NCBI GenBank assembly: GCA_045540055.1
Contig: JAZQGO010000025.1
Coordinates: forward strand, 1-64,000
Origin: SIG565 sp045540055
GTDB taxonomy: Bacteria; Bacillota; Clostridia; Oscillospirales; Acutalibacteraceae
Reading direction: 5' to 3'
DNA: 64,000 nucleotides
Of the stretch, positions 14,943 to 24,710 are shown piece by piece. Position 1 is the stretch's first letter; every line of letters starts with the position of its first letter. A program made the position numbers and the translations under genes. Below the pieces are notes generated by a model. That model was not told the origin of the DNA. It was given only the letters and a program-made list of their open reading frames with translations, and made no database searches.

Positions 14943-16106
14943 ATGTATATTTTACCCGAATATGTACGAAATATTATTAAAAGACTTGAAGAAAACGGTC
15001 ACGAGGCATATATTGTCGGTGGCTCTGTTCGTGATTTACTGCTTGGTATAACACCGCACGACTACGATATAACTACCTCCTGCAAGCCTGATGAGGTTTG
15101 CGCTTTGTTTGAAAAAACAGTTCAAACGGGTATCAAGCACGGCACCGTAACGGTAGTCACCGACTGCGGCAATGTAGAGGTCACCACCTACCGACTCGAC
15201 GGCGAATATATAAACCACCGTTCACCCGAAGAAGTAAGCTTTGTTTCGCGTCTTGAGTGCGATTTAGCTCGCCGCGACTTCACAATTAACGCTATGGCAT
15301 ATAATGAAAAAGACGGCTTAGTTGATTTATTTGGCGGCAGAGATGATTTGCAAAATAAGGTCATTCGCGCTGTTGGTGACGCTGACAGTCGTTTTAAAGA
15401 GGATGCTTTAAGAATTCTGCGTGCCGTACGCTTTGCCGCAAGGCTTGGCTTTGAGATTAAAAAGAGTACCCTTGACGGTATTTATAAAAATATTTATCTT
15501 TTAAAGGACATAAGCGCCGAGCGTATATTTTCAGAGCTTATACAGATTTTGGCAACCGACAGCCCCGAGCAAATCGCTATTATATGTGACGGCGGCGGTT
15601 TAAAGCACCTGAACATTGAAAAAATAGACACGCCTGCCCTCTTAGGCCGTCTTGATAACAGTGTTAATTTGCGCTTTTACGCCTTTTGTAAGCTGTGTGG
15701 TGCCGATTGCGAGCAGCTTTGCCGTCTTCTTAAAACCGATAATGCCCTTAAAAAATACTGTTCGAATTTAGAATATGCAAGCGGCATTTCTAAAAATCCC
15801 ACAAAAACCGATATTAAACTGATGCTAAGGAAATTATCGGTACAGCAGGTAAACGATTATTTGAATTTTATTAAGGTGTTTTACTTGACCGATATTAAGC
15901 AGAGTGAAAAACTTCTCGAAGAAATCATAGGCAATAACGAAGCCTATCTTATAAAACATTTAGTGGTTGACGGCTCATATCTTTTAAGGCTTGGATACCG
16001 AGAAAGCACAATCGGTGAAATTCTTGAAGGGCTTTTGAATGTGGTAATTCACGATAATGGCCTTAATACAAAAGAAAAACTGACCGAACTAATCAAAAAA
16101 ATGTAA
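14943..16106 (+). CDS. cca: CCA tRNA nucleotidyltransferase / poly(A)-polymerase-like enzyme
   Basis: This 387-residue enzyme adds or repairs the 3' CCA of tRNA. The N-terminal nucleotidyltransferase core has GGSVRDLLLG followed by the metal-binding DYDI (residues about 27-42). The motif RRDFTINAMAYN and the RNA-binding motif RFKEDALRILRAVRFAARL follow. No HD domain is seen at the C terminus. The start at 14943 (MYILPEY) is chosen because GAGG lies seven bases upstream; an in-frame ATG 12 bases earlier lacks a site. The three tRNAs in this window already encode CCA, so here the enzyme would mostly repair. It is followed by a strong terminator. Confidence 0.93.
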   Translation: MYILPEYVRNIIKRLEENGHEAYIVGGSVRDLLLGITPHDYDITTSCKPDEVCALFEKTVQTGIKHGTVTVVTDCGNVEVTTYRLDGEYINHRSPEEVSFVSRLECDLARRDFTINAMAYNEKDGLVDLFGGRDDLQNKVIRAVGDADSRFKEDALRILRAVRFAARLGFEIKKSTLDGIYKNIYLLKDISAERIFSELIQILATDSPEQIAIICDGGGLKHLNIEKIDTPALLGRLDNSVNLRFYAFCKLCGADCEQLCRLLKTDNALKKYCSNLEYASGISKNPTKTDIKLMLRKLSVQQVNDYLNFIKVFYLTDIKQSEKLLEEIIGNNEAYLIKHLVVDGSYLLRLGYRESTIGEILEGLLNVVIHDNGLNTKEKLTELIKKM

Positions 16107-16119
16107 CCCAAAATACGAC

Positions 16120-16160
16120 GCGTCATAAAATGTAGTATAGCATTTTATGACGCTTTGTTT
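16120..16160 (+). terminator. Terminator after cca
   Basis: A perfect 13-bp stem (GCGTCATAAAATG with CATTTTATGACGC) and an 8-base loop are followed by TTTGTTT. It starts 14 bases after the cca stop and separates cca from dpaA. Confidence 0.88.
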
Positions 16161-16162
16161 GT

Positions 16163-16963
16163 GTGGTGAATATATTGAATATACTGATTATCGGCGGCGA
16201 TAACCGCCAAAAAATCTTAAGTGAGAACCTAAAAAAAGCAGGACATATTACCGAGCATATTACACAGAGAAATCAGTTGAATTCAGACTTCAATGAATTT
16301 CAATGTATAGTATTCCCCTATCCTACAACCAAGGATGGAATGACGGTAAACAATACGCTGAGTACTGATAAGATTTTTATTTCGGAAATAGTAAAGAAAA
16401 TCGGACGTCAAAAGGTTTTATGCGGCAACTACAGCTTTGTTAATATAGAATACATTGACTATGGTAAAAATGATGAACTGACCTTTCTTAATGCCGTACC
16501 AACCGCAGAGGGTGCTATAGAACTCGCCATCAAAAATACACCACATACTATCTGGAAAAGTAATTGTCTGGTTGTCGGCAACGGTAAATGCGGCAAAATT
16601 TTAGCCGACCGACTGTCAGGTCTTAAGGCGAATGTTACGGTGTCGGCACGCAAGAATGTGGACTTTGCATATATCGACGCTTGTGGATATAACTTTATTA
16701 ACACATATGAAATTGCCAAAACTGCCAATTTATACGATATAATTTTCAATACGGTTGATACGCTTGTAATTGACGAACGGGTGCTTAAAAACTGTAAAAA
16801 AAGCTGTCTGTTGATCGAGCTTGCCTCAGCCCCATACGGAATTGATTTTGATGCAGCCGAAAAATCAGGTCTTGAGGTAATTAACGCACCCGGACTGCCG
16901 GGTAAGATTGCACCCAAAACGGCGGCAGACATACTTACTAACACCATTCTTAAACTTATTTAA
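16163..16963 (+). CDS. dpaA: Dipicolinate synthase subunit A
   Basis: This protein of about 266 residues is the oxidoreductase-like subunit (SpoVFA) that makes dipicolinic acid, the spore-core calcium chelator, in the mother cell. It starts with a Rossmann-like ILIIGGDNRQKILSENLKKAGH, and a second nucleotide-binding stretch VVGNGKCGKILADRLSGLKANVTVSARKN lies near residue 135. The ending VINAPGLPGKIAPKTAADIL is the usual conserved C terminus. The likely start is GTG at 16163 or 16166, or the later TTG at 16175; no strong ribosome site is visible. The dpaB gene follows 17 bp downstream. Their presence marks an endospore former. Confidence 0.93.
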   Translation: MVNILNILIIGGDNRQKILSENLKKAGHITEHITQRNQLNSDFNEFQCIVFPYPTTKDGMTVNNTLSTDKIFISEIVKKIGRQKVLCGNYSFVNIEYIDYGKNDELTFLNAVPTAEGAIELAIKNTPHTIWKSNCLVVGNGKCGKILADRLSGLKANVTVSARKNVDFAYIDACGYNFINTYEIAKTANLYDIIFNTVDTLVIDERVLKNCKKSCLLIELASAPYGIDFDAAEKSGLEVINAPGLPGKIAPKTAADILTNTILKLI

Positions 16964-16980
16964 ATAAAGAGGAGATATAT

Positions 16981-17559
16981 ATGCATGGAATAACGGCCGG
17001 ATACGCCTTGTGCGGCTCCTTTTGCACCATAGCAGAATCAGTTAAACAAATTGAAACACTTAAAAACAGCAAAATCAATGTTATACCGATTATGTCGGAA
17101 ATAGTATATAATACCGATAACCGTTTTAATAAGGCCGACGAACTAAGAGAAAAGGTTAAATCCCTTACAGGAAATCAAATAATTCATACAATAACCGGTG
17201 CAGAGCCTATAGGTCCTAAGAAACTTCTTGATATACTCATAGTATCCCCCTGCACAGGTAACACACTTGCAAAAATCGCAAACGGAATTACCGACTCGTC
17301 GGTTACTATGGCTATAAAGGCACACCTGCGTAACAATCGCCCCGTGATTTTGGCAATTGCCACAAATGATGCTCTCGGCGGCTCGGCGGTAAATATCGGT
17401 AAGCTACTGAACACAAAAAACATCTACTTTGTTCCCTTCGGTCAAGATGACCCACAGGGTAAAAACAACTCACTGATTGCCGATTTTGACAAAACCCTCG
17501 AAACCGTTTTTGCGGCAATGAGCGGCGAGCAGCTACAACCTATTCTTATAAACAAATAA
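16981..17559 (+). CDS. dpaB: Dipicolinate synthase subunit B (flavoprotein-like)
   Basis: This 192-residue subunit (SpoVFB) belongs to the flavoprotein/UbiX-like fold. It opens with GITAGYALCGSFCTIAES, which matches the typical GyalTGSfct start of SpoVFB, continues with PIMSEIVY and DILIVSPCTGNTLAKIANGITDSSVTMA, and ends with a PFGQDDPQGKNNSLIADF stretch. It acts with DpaA to convert the lysine-pathway intermediate to dipicolinate. An AGGAG site precedes the ATG. It lies 17 bp after dpaA in one operon that ends at the adjacent terminator. Sporulation sigma-factor control is expected from the family. Confidence 0.94.
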   Translation: MHGITAGYALCGSFCTIAESVKQIETLKNSKINVIPIMSEIVYNTDNRFNKADELREKVKSLTGNQIIHTITGAEPIGPKKLLDILIVSPCTGNTLAKIANGITDSSVTMAIKAHLRNNRPVILAIATNDALGGSAVNIGKLLNTKNIYFVPFGQDDPQGKNNSLIADFDKTLETVFAAMSGEQLQPILINK

Positions 17560-17586
17560 AAGGAGTGCGGTGCACTCCTTTTATTT
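17558..17586. terminator. Bidirectional terminator between dpaB and addA
   Basis: The stem AAAAGGAGTGC (17558-17568) pairs with GCACTCCTTTT (17572-17582) and a T-rich stretch follows. It sits between the convergent ends of dpaB and addA. Confidence 0.9.
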
Positions 17587-20500
17587 TTACAATTCGATTT
17601 CTCTACCTAAAGTGAAGGAATAAATGAGTTTTTGTTTTATAGGCAATTCAAAAATCTTTTGGCACGCTTTAGCGTAAATATTAAGCTGTTCGCTATATGC
17701 TGTACTTAAATCCTGCTCACTCTTAATTCGGTCAGTTTTAAAGTCTACTACAACAATGCCGCCATCCTCAACAAACACGCAATCGACCGAACCCTGAACT
17801 ACAATTTTCTCATCCTTCAAATTTTCAGGCAAATCGGTATTCAGCTCACCTGCAGAAATTTCGGTTAAGAAACGCATTTCACGCTCTACCCTGTTTGCCC
17901 GTTTAAGCCTTTGATAAATATCGCTTTCAAAGAAGGTGCGCACTGCATCAGTGTTAATTGCCTCTTTTTCTTTAAAGGTGATAAATTGCCACTCGTAAAG
18001 CCGTTCTATTTCGGCCTCAATATCGGCTTCGGCGGTCACAAAGTCGGCAAACTGCATAAATCGGTGTGTAGCCGTGCCAATCTGTGACGATGTCATACCC
18101 TTTTTAGTCATAAAGGCAGGTGTAGAAGTAAAGCTATAATCGGTCTTTTCTGCCTTGTGTGCCACCTCGGTAACCGATGCCTTAGACTCAATATTCTGCA
18201 GTGCATTATAGGGATATTCATACGAAATAGCCGCCGTGATTTTTTGCGCTAATGCTTCATCAGGCGTAATCGCATCTGTCTGCAAGGTCTCGCAATTCTC
18301 CTCAACCGACAAAGAGTTAAAGTCGGTTAATCTGACCGTGATATCCCCTGCATCGCTGTAGGTAATGCCTGTAATTGAGCAGCTTTTGCGTATACAAAAG
18401 GATGCCTCGTGCAGTAGCAGTGCCGAAATTAACCAAGCCGCATATGAGTTGCCGTATGAGATTTTATCGGCATATTCAGGCACGGTTTGACACACAGACA
18501 ACTGTGCCGAATAGGCCTCAAATTTTTGTGTTGCATCTTTAAGCGTTGCAGAAATAAACAGTTTTTCCTCTGCTCTGGTCATTGCGACATAAAGAAGTCT
18601 TAACTCCTCAGCCAACTGCTCTTTATGTATGACGGTGGCTATAATCTCTCGAAGCAAAGGTGAAACTGTGACACCGTCGACCGACATTTCGTATTTAAAT
18701 GCTATGCCCGACTTTTCGTCAATAAGCAGTCTGTCTGATGTGTCGGCATGACTAAAGGTAGCGGCTGCATCAGCAATAATACATACAGGGAACTGTAAGC
18801 CTTTGGACTTGTGAATTGTCATAAGTGTTACCGAATTTTCACCTGCCAGCGAACCTGCCGCACGAATATTTTTTTCGGCAAGCTTTTCGATATGCTCTAT
18901 AAACACTGATATATTATTAACCGAAGAATTTGCATCGTATGCCGCCGCGAGAGTGCTTAACAACAGCAGATTACTGCGTCGGTTCTCGCCCGACTCCAAG
19001 ACGCTTACGATATTGATAATTCCCGTATCGTCATAAATATAAGAAATCAGTTCTGAAATAGAGCTTGTCGCCGCACAATTAGAATAACGGTTAATAGATG
19101 TCAAAAATTCACGGCATTTTTTATCGCCCTCACCAGCACTCACAATAACGGCAGATAAAAGACTGCCACCGCGCTTTGAAAGCCTGATATTAGCGACCTC
19201 GTCGGCGCTGAACATAAACACAGGTGACATCAAGGTAGCAGCCAGAGCAATATCTCTCGTGGGGTTTTCAATTACCTTAAGCAGTGAAAAAATCATCTGA
19301 ATTTCGGCAGTTTTTACATACCCGTCAAGGTCATACGAAACGGGTATACCGTATTTTTCAAGCAAGGCAGCATATGTCGCGCCCTTATTTGCAAGCGATC
19401 TGAAAAGCAAGGTAAAATCGCTGAATCTCGGTTTTCGCAAAAGCTTTGTCTGTTTATCGGTAACGACGCCATTCTTTATAAAGTTATGAATAAATTCAGC
19501 GACATTCTTGGCATCGGCCTCAGTAGAGCTTGCAGCACCCGACGGGTCAACAAATGCAATCTCAACGTCGGTTTGATTGTTTTCTTCAAATTCTGCCGAG
19601 AAAATTAAGTGGTCGCTTTTATCATATTTCAGTACACTTTTTTCACCCGTCATCATAATATCGAAAAAGAAGTTTACAAAATCGCATACTCCCTTTCGGC
19701 TTCTGAAGTTATTGCCGAGAACTATTTTTTTAAGATCATTTTCAGATGCTGAATCAAAAGAAACATACCTATCCTTTTTATCGCTGAAATTTTTAGGATT
19801 AGCACCTCTGAAACGGTAGATGCTTTGTTTCAGGTCACCAACGACAAATAATTTAGACTCATTATCAGATAAAACCGAAAATAGAATATCCTGCATATTA
19901 TTGGTATCCTGAAACTCGTCAACCAACACTTCGTCAAATCGGTTAATTATATTTTCGGCATCTTCCCTTAAAACTATTTCGCCCGATTTATATTCGCATA
20001 GCAGCGACAGCGCCAGATGCTCGGTATCAGAAAAGGTCATAATATTATTTTCTTGGCGCTTTTGCTTGTAAAGTGTAGAAAACTCAAGCGTCAATTTTAA
20101 AAGGCTTGCCGTAAGCAGAGCCGCCGTTTTTGAGTCAGACAGCACCGTTTCATAATCGGCATAAAACAGCTTTTTAAGACCTGCAATTAAAGCCTTTGCC
20201 TCATCTCTGAGCGTCTTAGCACTTATCGCCTCAGGTATATCGTTTATACCCTTAATACGCGGCAAATCAGCAAACCTAAAGGTAGTTACCAGCTGATGCA
20301 TTTTATCAAAATCAGATTTTTTGCAATTTTTCAGTAATATTTCAATATCACGAATGCCGTCAGAAAAATTGGGCACCAGCTTATCACATAACTCGGGTAT
20401 ATACTTAATAGCTTCAATCGCCACCTGCATTTTATCAATAGCTTGTGTTATCTTTTCTTCTGCAATATTAAACGCTATATCAAAACTGGCGTCAATACTT

Positions 20501-21102
20501 GTGGTGTTAAAGCAATTTTCCAACTGCTCTGCTATCCATTCATCAGGGAAAGGCATATTCTGAGAAAATCTGTAGACCTCTTGAATGTATTTTCTCAAAT
20601 CGCCCTCATCAAAATCGTTTGATACCGCATCGGTCAGCATTTTAAATTCATCGGTTGCCTGCGCAAAACTATTATTTAAAACCTCGCTTAAAGCATTTTC
20701 TGACAGCAACATTAAATACCCTTCATCGCCAATGGCAAAATCGGGATTTATGCCTAAACGGTCAAAATTCTCTCTTATAAGCTCAATACAAAATGAGTCG
20801 ATAGTACATATTTTTGCATTTCGCAATTGAAGCCTTTGTTTAACAAGAAAATGATTGTCGGGGTCTTTACGACACTCCTCATTAAGTCTCTTTTCAATAC
20901 GAATACGCATTTCCTTTGCGGCAGCATCGGTAAAGGTTACAACCAACAGTCTGTCGGCATCTATCGGGTTTTCACCGCATAGCTTCTGAATAACCCTCTC
21001 AACTAAAACCGCCGTCTTGCCCGAACCTGCCGCGGCCGACACGAGCGTTCCCGAAGACGCAAAAATGGCGTTCTTCTGGGGTTTTGTAGGATTAAATGCC
21101 AT
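17587..21102 (-). CDS. addA: ATP-dependent helicase/nuclease subunit A
   Basis: This 1171-residue subunit of AddAB processes double-strand breaks for recombination. It carries a UvrD-type superfamily 1 helicase: Walker A SAAAGSGKTAVLVERV near residue 20, VDEFQDTNNMQD, GDLKQSIYRFRGA, and late motifs LMTIHKSKGLQFPV and RLLYVAMTRAEEKLFISAT. It ends with a RecB-like nuclease domain containing VVVDFKTD (near residue 1120) and a Q-rich TAYSEQLNIYAKA helix. The length is typical for the family. The start follows AGGAGGTGA, and its ATG overlaps the addB stop codon by one base, so the subunits are translationally coupled. Confidence 0.96.
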   Translation of the reverse strand: MAFNPTKPQKNAIFASSGTLVSAAAGSGKTAVLVERVIQKLCGENPIDADRLLVVTFTDAAAKEMRIRIEKRLNEECRKDPDNHFLVKQRLQLRNAKICTIDSFCIELIRENFDRLGINPDFAIGDEGYLMLLSENALSEVLNNSFAQATDEFKMLTDAVSNDFDEGDLRKYIQEVYRFSQNMPFPDEWIAEQLENCFNTTSIDASFDIAFNIAEEKITQAIDKMQVAIEAIKYIPELCDKLVPNFSDGIRDIEILLKNCKKSDFDKMHQLVTTFRFADLPRIKGINDIPEAISAKTLRDEAKALIAGLKKLFYADYETVLSDSKTAALLTASLLKLTLEFSTLYKQKRQENNIMTFSDTEHLALSLLCEYKSGEIVLREDAENIINRFDEVLVDEFQDTNNMQDILFSVLSDNESKLFVVGDLKQSIYRFRGANPKNFSDKKDRYVSFDSASENDLKKIVLGNNFRSRKGVCDFVNFFFDIMMTGEKSVLKYDKSDHLIFSAEFEENNQTDVEIAFVDPSGAASSTEADAKNVAEFIHNFIKNGVVTDKQTKLLRKPRFSDFTLLFRSLANKGATYAALLEKYGIPVSYDLDGYVKTAEIQMIFSLLKVIENPTRDIALAATLMSPVFMFSADEVANIRLSKRGGSLLSAVIVSAGEGDKKCREFLTSINRYSNCAATSSISELISYIYDDTGIINIVSVLESGENRRSNLLLLSTLAAAYDANSSVNNISVFIEHIEKLAEKNIRAAGSLAGENSVTLMTIHKSKGLQFPVCIIADAAATFSHADTSDRLLIDEKSGIAFKYEMSVDGVTVSPLLREIIATVIHKEQLAEELRLLYVAMTRAEEKLFISATLKDATQKFEAYSAQLSVCQTVPEYADKISYGNSYAAWLISALLLHEASFCIRKSCSITGITYSDAGDITVRLTDFNSLSVEENCETLQTDAITPDEALAQKITAAISYEYPYNALQNIESKASVTEVAHKAEKTDYSFTSTPAFMTKKGMTSSQIGTATHRFMQFADFVTAEADIEAEIERLYEWQFITFKEKEAINTDAVRTFFESDIYQRLKRANRVEREMRFLTEISAGELNTDLPENLKDEKIVVQGSVDCVFVEDGGIVVVDFKTDRIKSEQDLSTAYSEQLNIYAKACQKIFELPIKQKLIYSFTLGREIEL

Positions 21103-24100
21103 TATTTCACCTCCTCATTGATTTTGAGTAAAACCTCTGAATTTTTCATTTTTTCAGCCTTAATGTGTGGCTTGTCCTCAATACAACAAATAGAGTAATA
21201 ATCACAATATTTGCATGCGTCGCTATCAAGTCCGTCGGTGGGTGTGGCACCGATTTCGCCGTTATAAATACAGCTACCCATATTTTTAAGCAGCTTATCA
21301 ATATAGTCAAAAATACCTTCAAACATTTCTGGTGATACAAATGAATTGTTTTTGATTTTACCCTCTTTTGTGTATTCAAGCTTTGGAATAAACTCGCCTG
21401 AATTCTCTTTATCCATCGCGCGCACAATTTCCTCGTCCTCAAGAATTATACCGTTCATGGTAAGTTTTGTGTCCTCCCTTTCCCTTTTGGACGGCATATA
21501 CAAAACGCCTGCAGGAAGCAGAGAATTTAAGTCCGCATTACCGCAACGGATAACGGAATACAGGTAGATCAGCATCTGCATATTAAGGCCTAACAGAATA
21601 TCGGGCAGCTTGAATATTTTAGTACCGGTCTTATAGTCTACAACCCTTAAGTAGCCCCGCCACATATCAACTCGGTCAATACTGCCGATAATTGAAAACT
21701 GCGCCTGCTCACCCACGGTTATAGGACGGCTTTCAACCGTCTTACCACTGCCTATTTCTAATTCGCAATAGGCGGGTTTAAAGTCGGACTGTGAAAATTC
21801 ACGAACAATGTGGTAAACCACATCCTTTACAATAAGCGCAATTTTGGTGACCAAAAACTTAAGTCGCTCGGTTTCAATACTGCGATATCCCGGTATGCCC
21901 GATAAATAATCGTTAATATAATCATCAACAAGTCTATCGGTCTGCGGGCGGTCTAATTGGGTAAGCCTGTCGCCCTGCTCGGTAATGATGCGTTGCATAA
22001 CATAATGCACAATGGTACCTCGCTGAAGCGCATCAAAGCTTGCAGGTTGAATTCTCTTAAGTCCCAAGCCATATTTACAAAAATATGAAAAACGGCAACG
22101 GTGGAAGGTGTCAAACTGCGTAGCAGACATAAATATATTCTTACCGAATAACCTGTCGGCCGTCTTACTTTCTATGAATGATTTCGTCTTATCGCTGGTG
22201 TGGATATATTTTTCGATTGAAATATCACTTATATCTTTAAGTGCCAGCTCGATAGTTTTTGAAAAACGTGGATTTTTACGGTATTCGCCACACATTTTGG
22301 TTTCAGCCGTACTAAAGGTTTCGGGCATTGCTTCTTCAGCACTCAGTTTATCATAATCTAAAACCTTTAAACTAGGTATAAAGCTCGCCAGTGTATCAAC
22401 AATGATTGATGGCTCAGACGGTTTACCGTCACTACTGTTTGATGAATATGATAAAAATAGGCGTTCACTTGCACAACAAAGCGAAGTATAGGCAAGATAA
22501 TCTTCATCTATTACCGCCGTAAAGCCGGTGCCGCTAAGCTCTAAACCGCCCTCTATCAGCCGCTGTCTTTCGCTATCAGCAAAGATACCCTTAGAGCTGA
22601 CGGCTTTCGGGAATTCGTTCTGATTAAGTCCCAGAATAAAGGCAACCTTTGGTCTTGACGGCTTGATACGGTCAGCAGAGCCGAAGGTTACTTCGTCAAG
22701 CATTTGCGGAATATTACCGATTGTCGCATAGCTTACCGCCAGTTTCCACGCATCTATAAATTCCTTTACAGTTACTTCCTTTTCGGGCAGGCACTTAACT
22801 ATGCCGTCGAAAATCTGCATAACAATATCCCAAGACTGTCTTGTATCATCAGCCTCGGCCAGCATTCCTTCATCGGTTAATTGAGTTGCGTATCGGTTTA
22901 GTTTTTCGGCTACACCGCATTCCCTTAAACATGCAAGTATAGCCTTAACCATATCGGCAGGCGTGCCCTTGAATTTATTTAAGAAACTATCAAGCACCGA
23001 AACGGTATGACTTCTTATGGCGTTAATTTTTGAAAGTGCTTTTTTTGCGTCCTCTTTATAATATTCTTTAACGGCGCCAAACTCTCGTGGGTTCATATCC
23101 CATTCATCGCGCCACTGCGCACCAACAATATTCCAAAGGTAAATGTAATTACTTATTTCGAAAATATCCTCGTTATTGTCAAGCACAAGTCCTGTTTTAA
23201 GCAGACTTAAGATATTATCGGTAGAAAAAGATAAGCATAATGATAGCAAGGAATCAATAAATAACGTCAGCGGCAGATATGTAATGGGCTTACGCTTGTC
23301 AGAAAAGCAGAACACACCATTAGATTTACAAGCACGGATAACCGACGTCTGATACTTTTCGGCATCGCGACAGATAATAACAAAATCACGATACCTATAG
23401 CCACGAGTCCTGACAAGTCGTCTTATTGTTTGTGCGGCAAACATAGCTTCATCATAATTTGAACTACATCTGCAAAGTGTAATATACTCTGTGGGTGTAT
23501 CTGATAAATCATCTTTTATATTAAGCAAGGCCTTTTCTACAGCGCACAGTTCATCATTCTTATAATACTGCCGGCTAAGTTTTACCGAATCGGCAACAAC
23601 GCATTTGTGTTTTTCGGCAAGCCTTTTAATTTTATCGGCTGTTTTTCTGACATTATAAAAAATGTCATTTTTATCACTTTTAAGTTCATCTGTAGTAAGA
23701 CAGCAAATAACGTCCTTTGCCTGTGATAAAATACGCTCAATTATCTTATATTGCTGACCCGTAAAGTTTTTAAACGAATCAATATATACCGTCTTATTTT
23801 CAAAATATTTGTAGGTTTGCAGGCTTTCGTTTAATCTGCTGATACTGTCGGCAGGGTCTAAAAACTGAATTCCGAGCAGAGCATTATATGCCCCGTAAAT
23901 AAGCGCCAAATCATTAAGCTTATTGTTAAGGTAACTTTCGGTTACGGTATCGGCTACTGATGATAAATCCTCGGGTGAAATCGCATAGGTCTTAAGCTCG
24001 GTAATGGTTGAGGCAAGAGTTTTAGCAAATCTTGGTGAGTTTTTATATCTACCCCAAAGTTTAAGATTATCTGCAACAGAGCCCATTGCACGAAAAATCA

Positions 24101-24371
24101 AGAGAACTCTGTCAAATTCGGTAATAACATCGGCAACACGTCCGCCTACTTTGCGGCAGACTTCATCATAAAGGCGGGTAAAGCTGAGCACCGATACATC
24201 GGTAGATGACTTGTCCCCTAAGGTATGAAGGAGTGTTCGCTCACTCTCAAATGTAAACTGTTCGGGCACAAGCAGTACAACATCCTTACCGTCCCCGACA
24301 TCTTTTTTGATGCGCTCAAAAACAGTATAGGTCTTACCTGTAGCGGCTCTGCCGTAAATGAACTGTAACAT
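21102..24371 (-). CDS. addB: ATP-dependent helicase/deoxyribonuclease subunit B
   Basis: This 1089-residue partner of AddA has an N-terminal P-loop (FIYGRAATGKTYTVFERI), an inactive helicase-like core and a C-terminal RecB-type nuclease domain with VVDYKTG. Four cysteines expected to hold an Fe-S cluster are visible: FHRCRFSYFCKYG and, near the C terminus, CKYCDYYSICC. The start is set at ATG 24371: AGGTGA lies five bases upstream, whereas the GTG nine bases earlier would have no room for a ribosome site. That ribosome site is buried in a long hairpin (24374-24410). It lies 43 bp downstream of the bofA-like gene on the same strand. Confidence 0.95.
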   Translation of the reverse strand: MLQFIYGRAATGKTYTVFERIKKDVGDGKDVVLLVPEQFTFESERTLLHTLGDKSSTDVSVLSFTRLYDEVCRKVGGRVADVITEFDRVLLIFRAMGSVADNLKLWGRYKNSPRFAKTLASTITELKTYAISPEDLSSVADTVTESYLNNKLNDLALIYGAYNALLGIQFLDPADSISRLNESLQTYKYFENKTVYIDSFKNFTGQQYKIIERILSQAKDVICCLTTDELKSDKNDIFYNVRKTADKIKRLAEKHKCVVADSVKLSRQYYKNDELCAVEKALLNIKDDLSDTPTEYITLCRCSSNYDEAMFAAQTIRRLVRTRGYRYRDFVIICRDAEKYQTSVIRACKSNGVFCFSDKRKPITYLPLTLFIDSLLSLCLSFSTDNILSLLKTGLVLDNNEDIFEISNYIYLWNIVGAQWRDEWDMNPREFGAVKEYYKEDAKKALSKINAIRSHTVSVLDSFLNKFKGTPADMVKAILACLRECGVAEKLNRYATQLTDEGMLAEADDTRQSWDIVMQIFDGIVKCLPEKEVTVKEFIDAWKLAVSYATIGNIPQMLDEVTFGSADRIKPSRPKVAFILGLNQNEFPKAVSSKGIFADSERQRLIEGGLELSGTGFTAVIDEDYLAYTSLCCASERLFLSYSSNSSDGKPSEPSIIVDTLASFIPSLKVLDYDKLSAEEAMPETFSTAETKMCGEYRKNPRFSKTIELALKDISDISIEKYIHTSDKTKSFIESKTADRLFGKNIFMSATQFDTFHRCRFSYFCKYGLGLKRIQPASFDALQRGTIVHYVMQRIITEQGDRLTQLDRPQTDRLVDDYINDYLSGIPGYRSIETERLKFLVTKIALIVKDVVYHIVREFSQSDFKPAYCELEIGSGKTVESRPITVGEQAQFSIIGSIDRVDMWRGYLRVVDYKTGTKIFKLPDILLGLNMQMLIYLYSVIRCGNADLNSLLPAGVLYMPSKREREDTKLTMNGIILEDEEIVRAMDKENSGEFIPKLEYTKEGKIKNNSFVSPEMFEGIFDYIDKLLKNMGSCIYNGEIGATPTDGLDSDACKYCDYYSICCIEDKPHIKAEKMKNSEVLLKINEEVK

Positions 24372-24373
24372 AA

Positions 24374-24410
24374 GACTCACCTCATGATATATTTTATCAT
24401 AAGGTGAGTC
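24374..24410 (-). promoter_or_regulatory. Hairpin sequestering the addB ribosome site
   Basis: GACTCACCT (24374-24382) pairs perfectly with AGGTGAGTC (24402-24410), extended by six more pairs after one mismatch. On the reverse strand the GAGGTGAG ribosome site lies in the 3' arm, and the start codon follows three bases later. The T-run after the stem is on the plus strand, where no gene enters, so a plus-strand terminator role is less likely than translational control, though not excluded. Confidence 0.6.
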
Positions 24411-24414
24411 TTTT

Positions 24415-24684
24415 TTAAAGTAAAAATATGTACCTTAAACACGCAAAAAGACATATTACAGGCACATTTCCTATCAAAGTACCAATAACCGTACACTCGT
24501 TTATAGGAATTTTGACGCCTGTCGCAAAGCTTGTAAGGTTAATTATGGCAAAAACCGTAATCGAAATTGTTGTATTTAAGAGTAAATACCGCTTTTTGTT
24601 TTTAATTTTAACGAAAAAGTATATGTAAAAAATCAAATACAATCCTAAAAAAATCCATACACACCAATTAAAAATTTCCATCAT
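24415..24684 (-). CDS. bofA: BofA-like pro-sigma-K processing inhibitor family protein
   Basis: This 89-residue membrane protein has an N-terminal hydrophobic segment, a basic loop (KIKNKKR) and a second hydrophobic half with LLNTTISITVFAIINLTSFATG, then VKIPINECTVIGTLIGNVPV. The IPIN motif followed by a T..G..G.P segment is the signature of BofA, which in Bacillus restrains the SpoIVFB protease and so delays sigma-K activation. Its length matches B. subtilis BofA (87 residues). The similarity is by eye and the short length limits certainty. AAGGTG precedes the first of two adjacent ATG codons. A sigma-E-like promoter lies upstream. addB follows after 43 bp. Confidence 0.7.
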   Translation of the reverse strand: MMEIFNWCVWIFLGLYLIFYIYFFVKIKNKKRYLLLNTTISITVFAIINLTSFATGVKIPINECTVIGTLIGNVPVICLFACLRYIFLL

Positions 24685-24710
24685 TCCAGCACCTTTATAT
24701 TATTTATATA

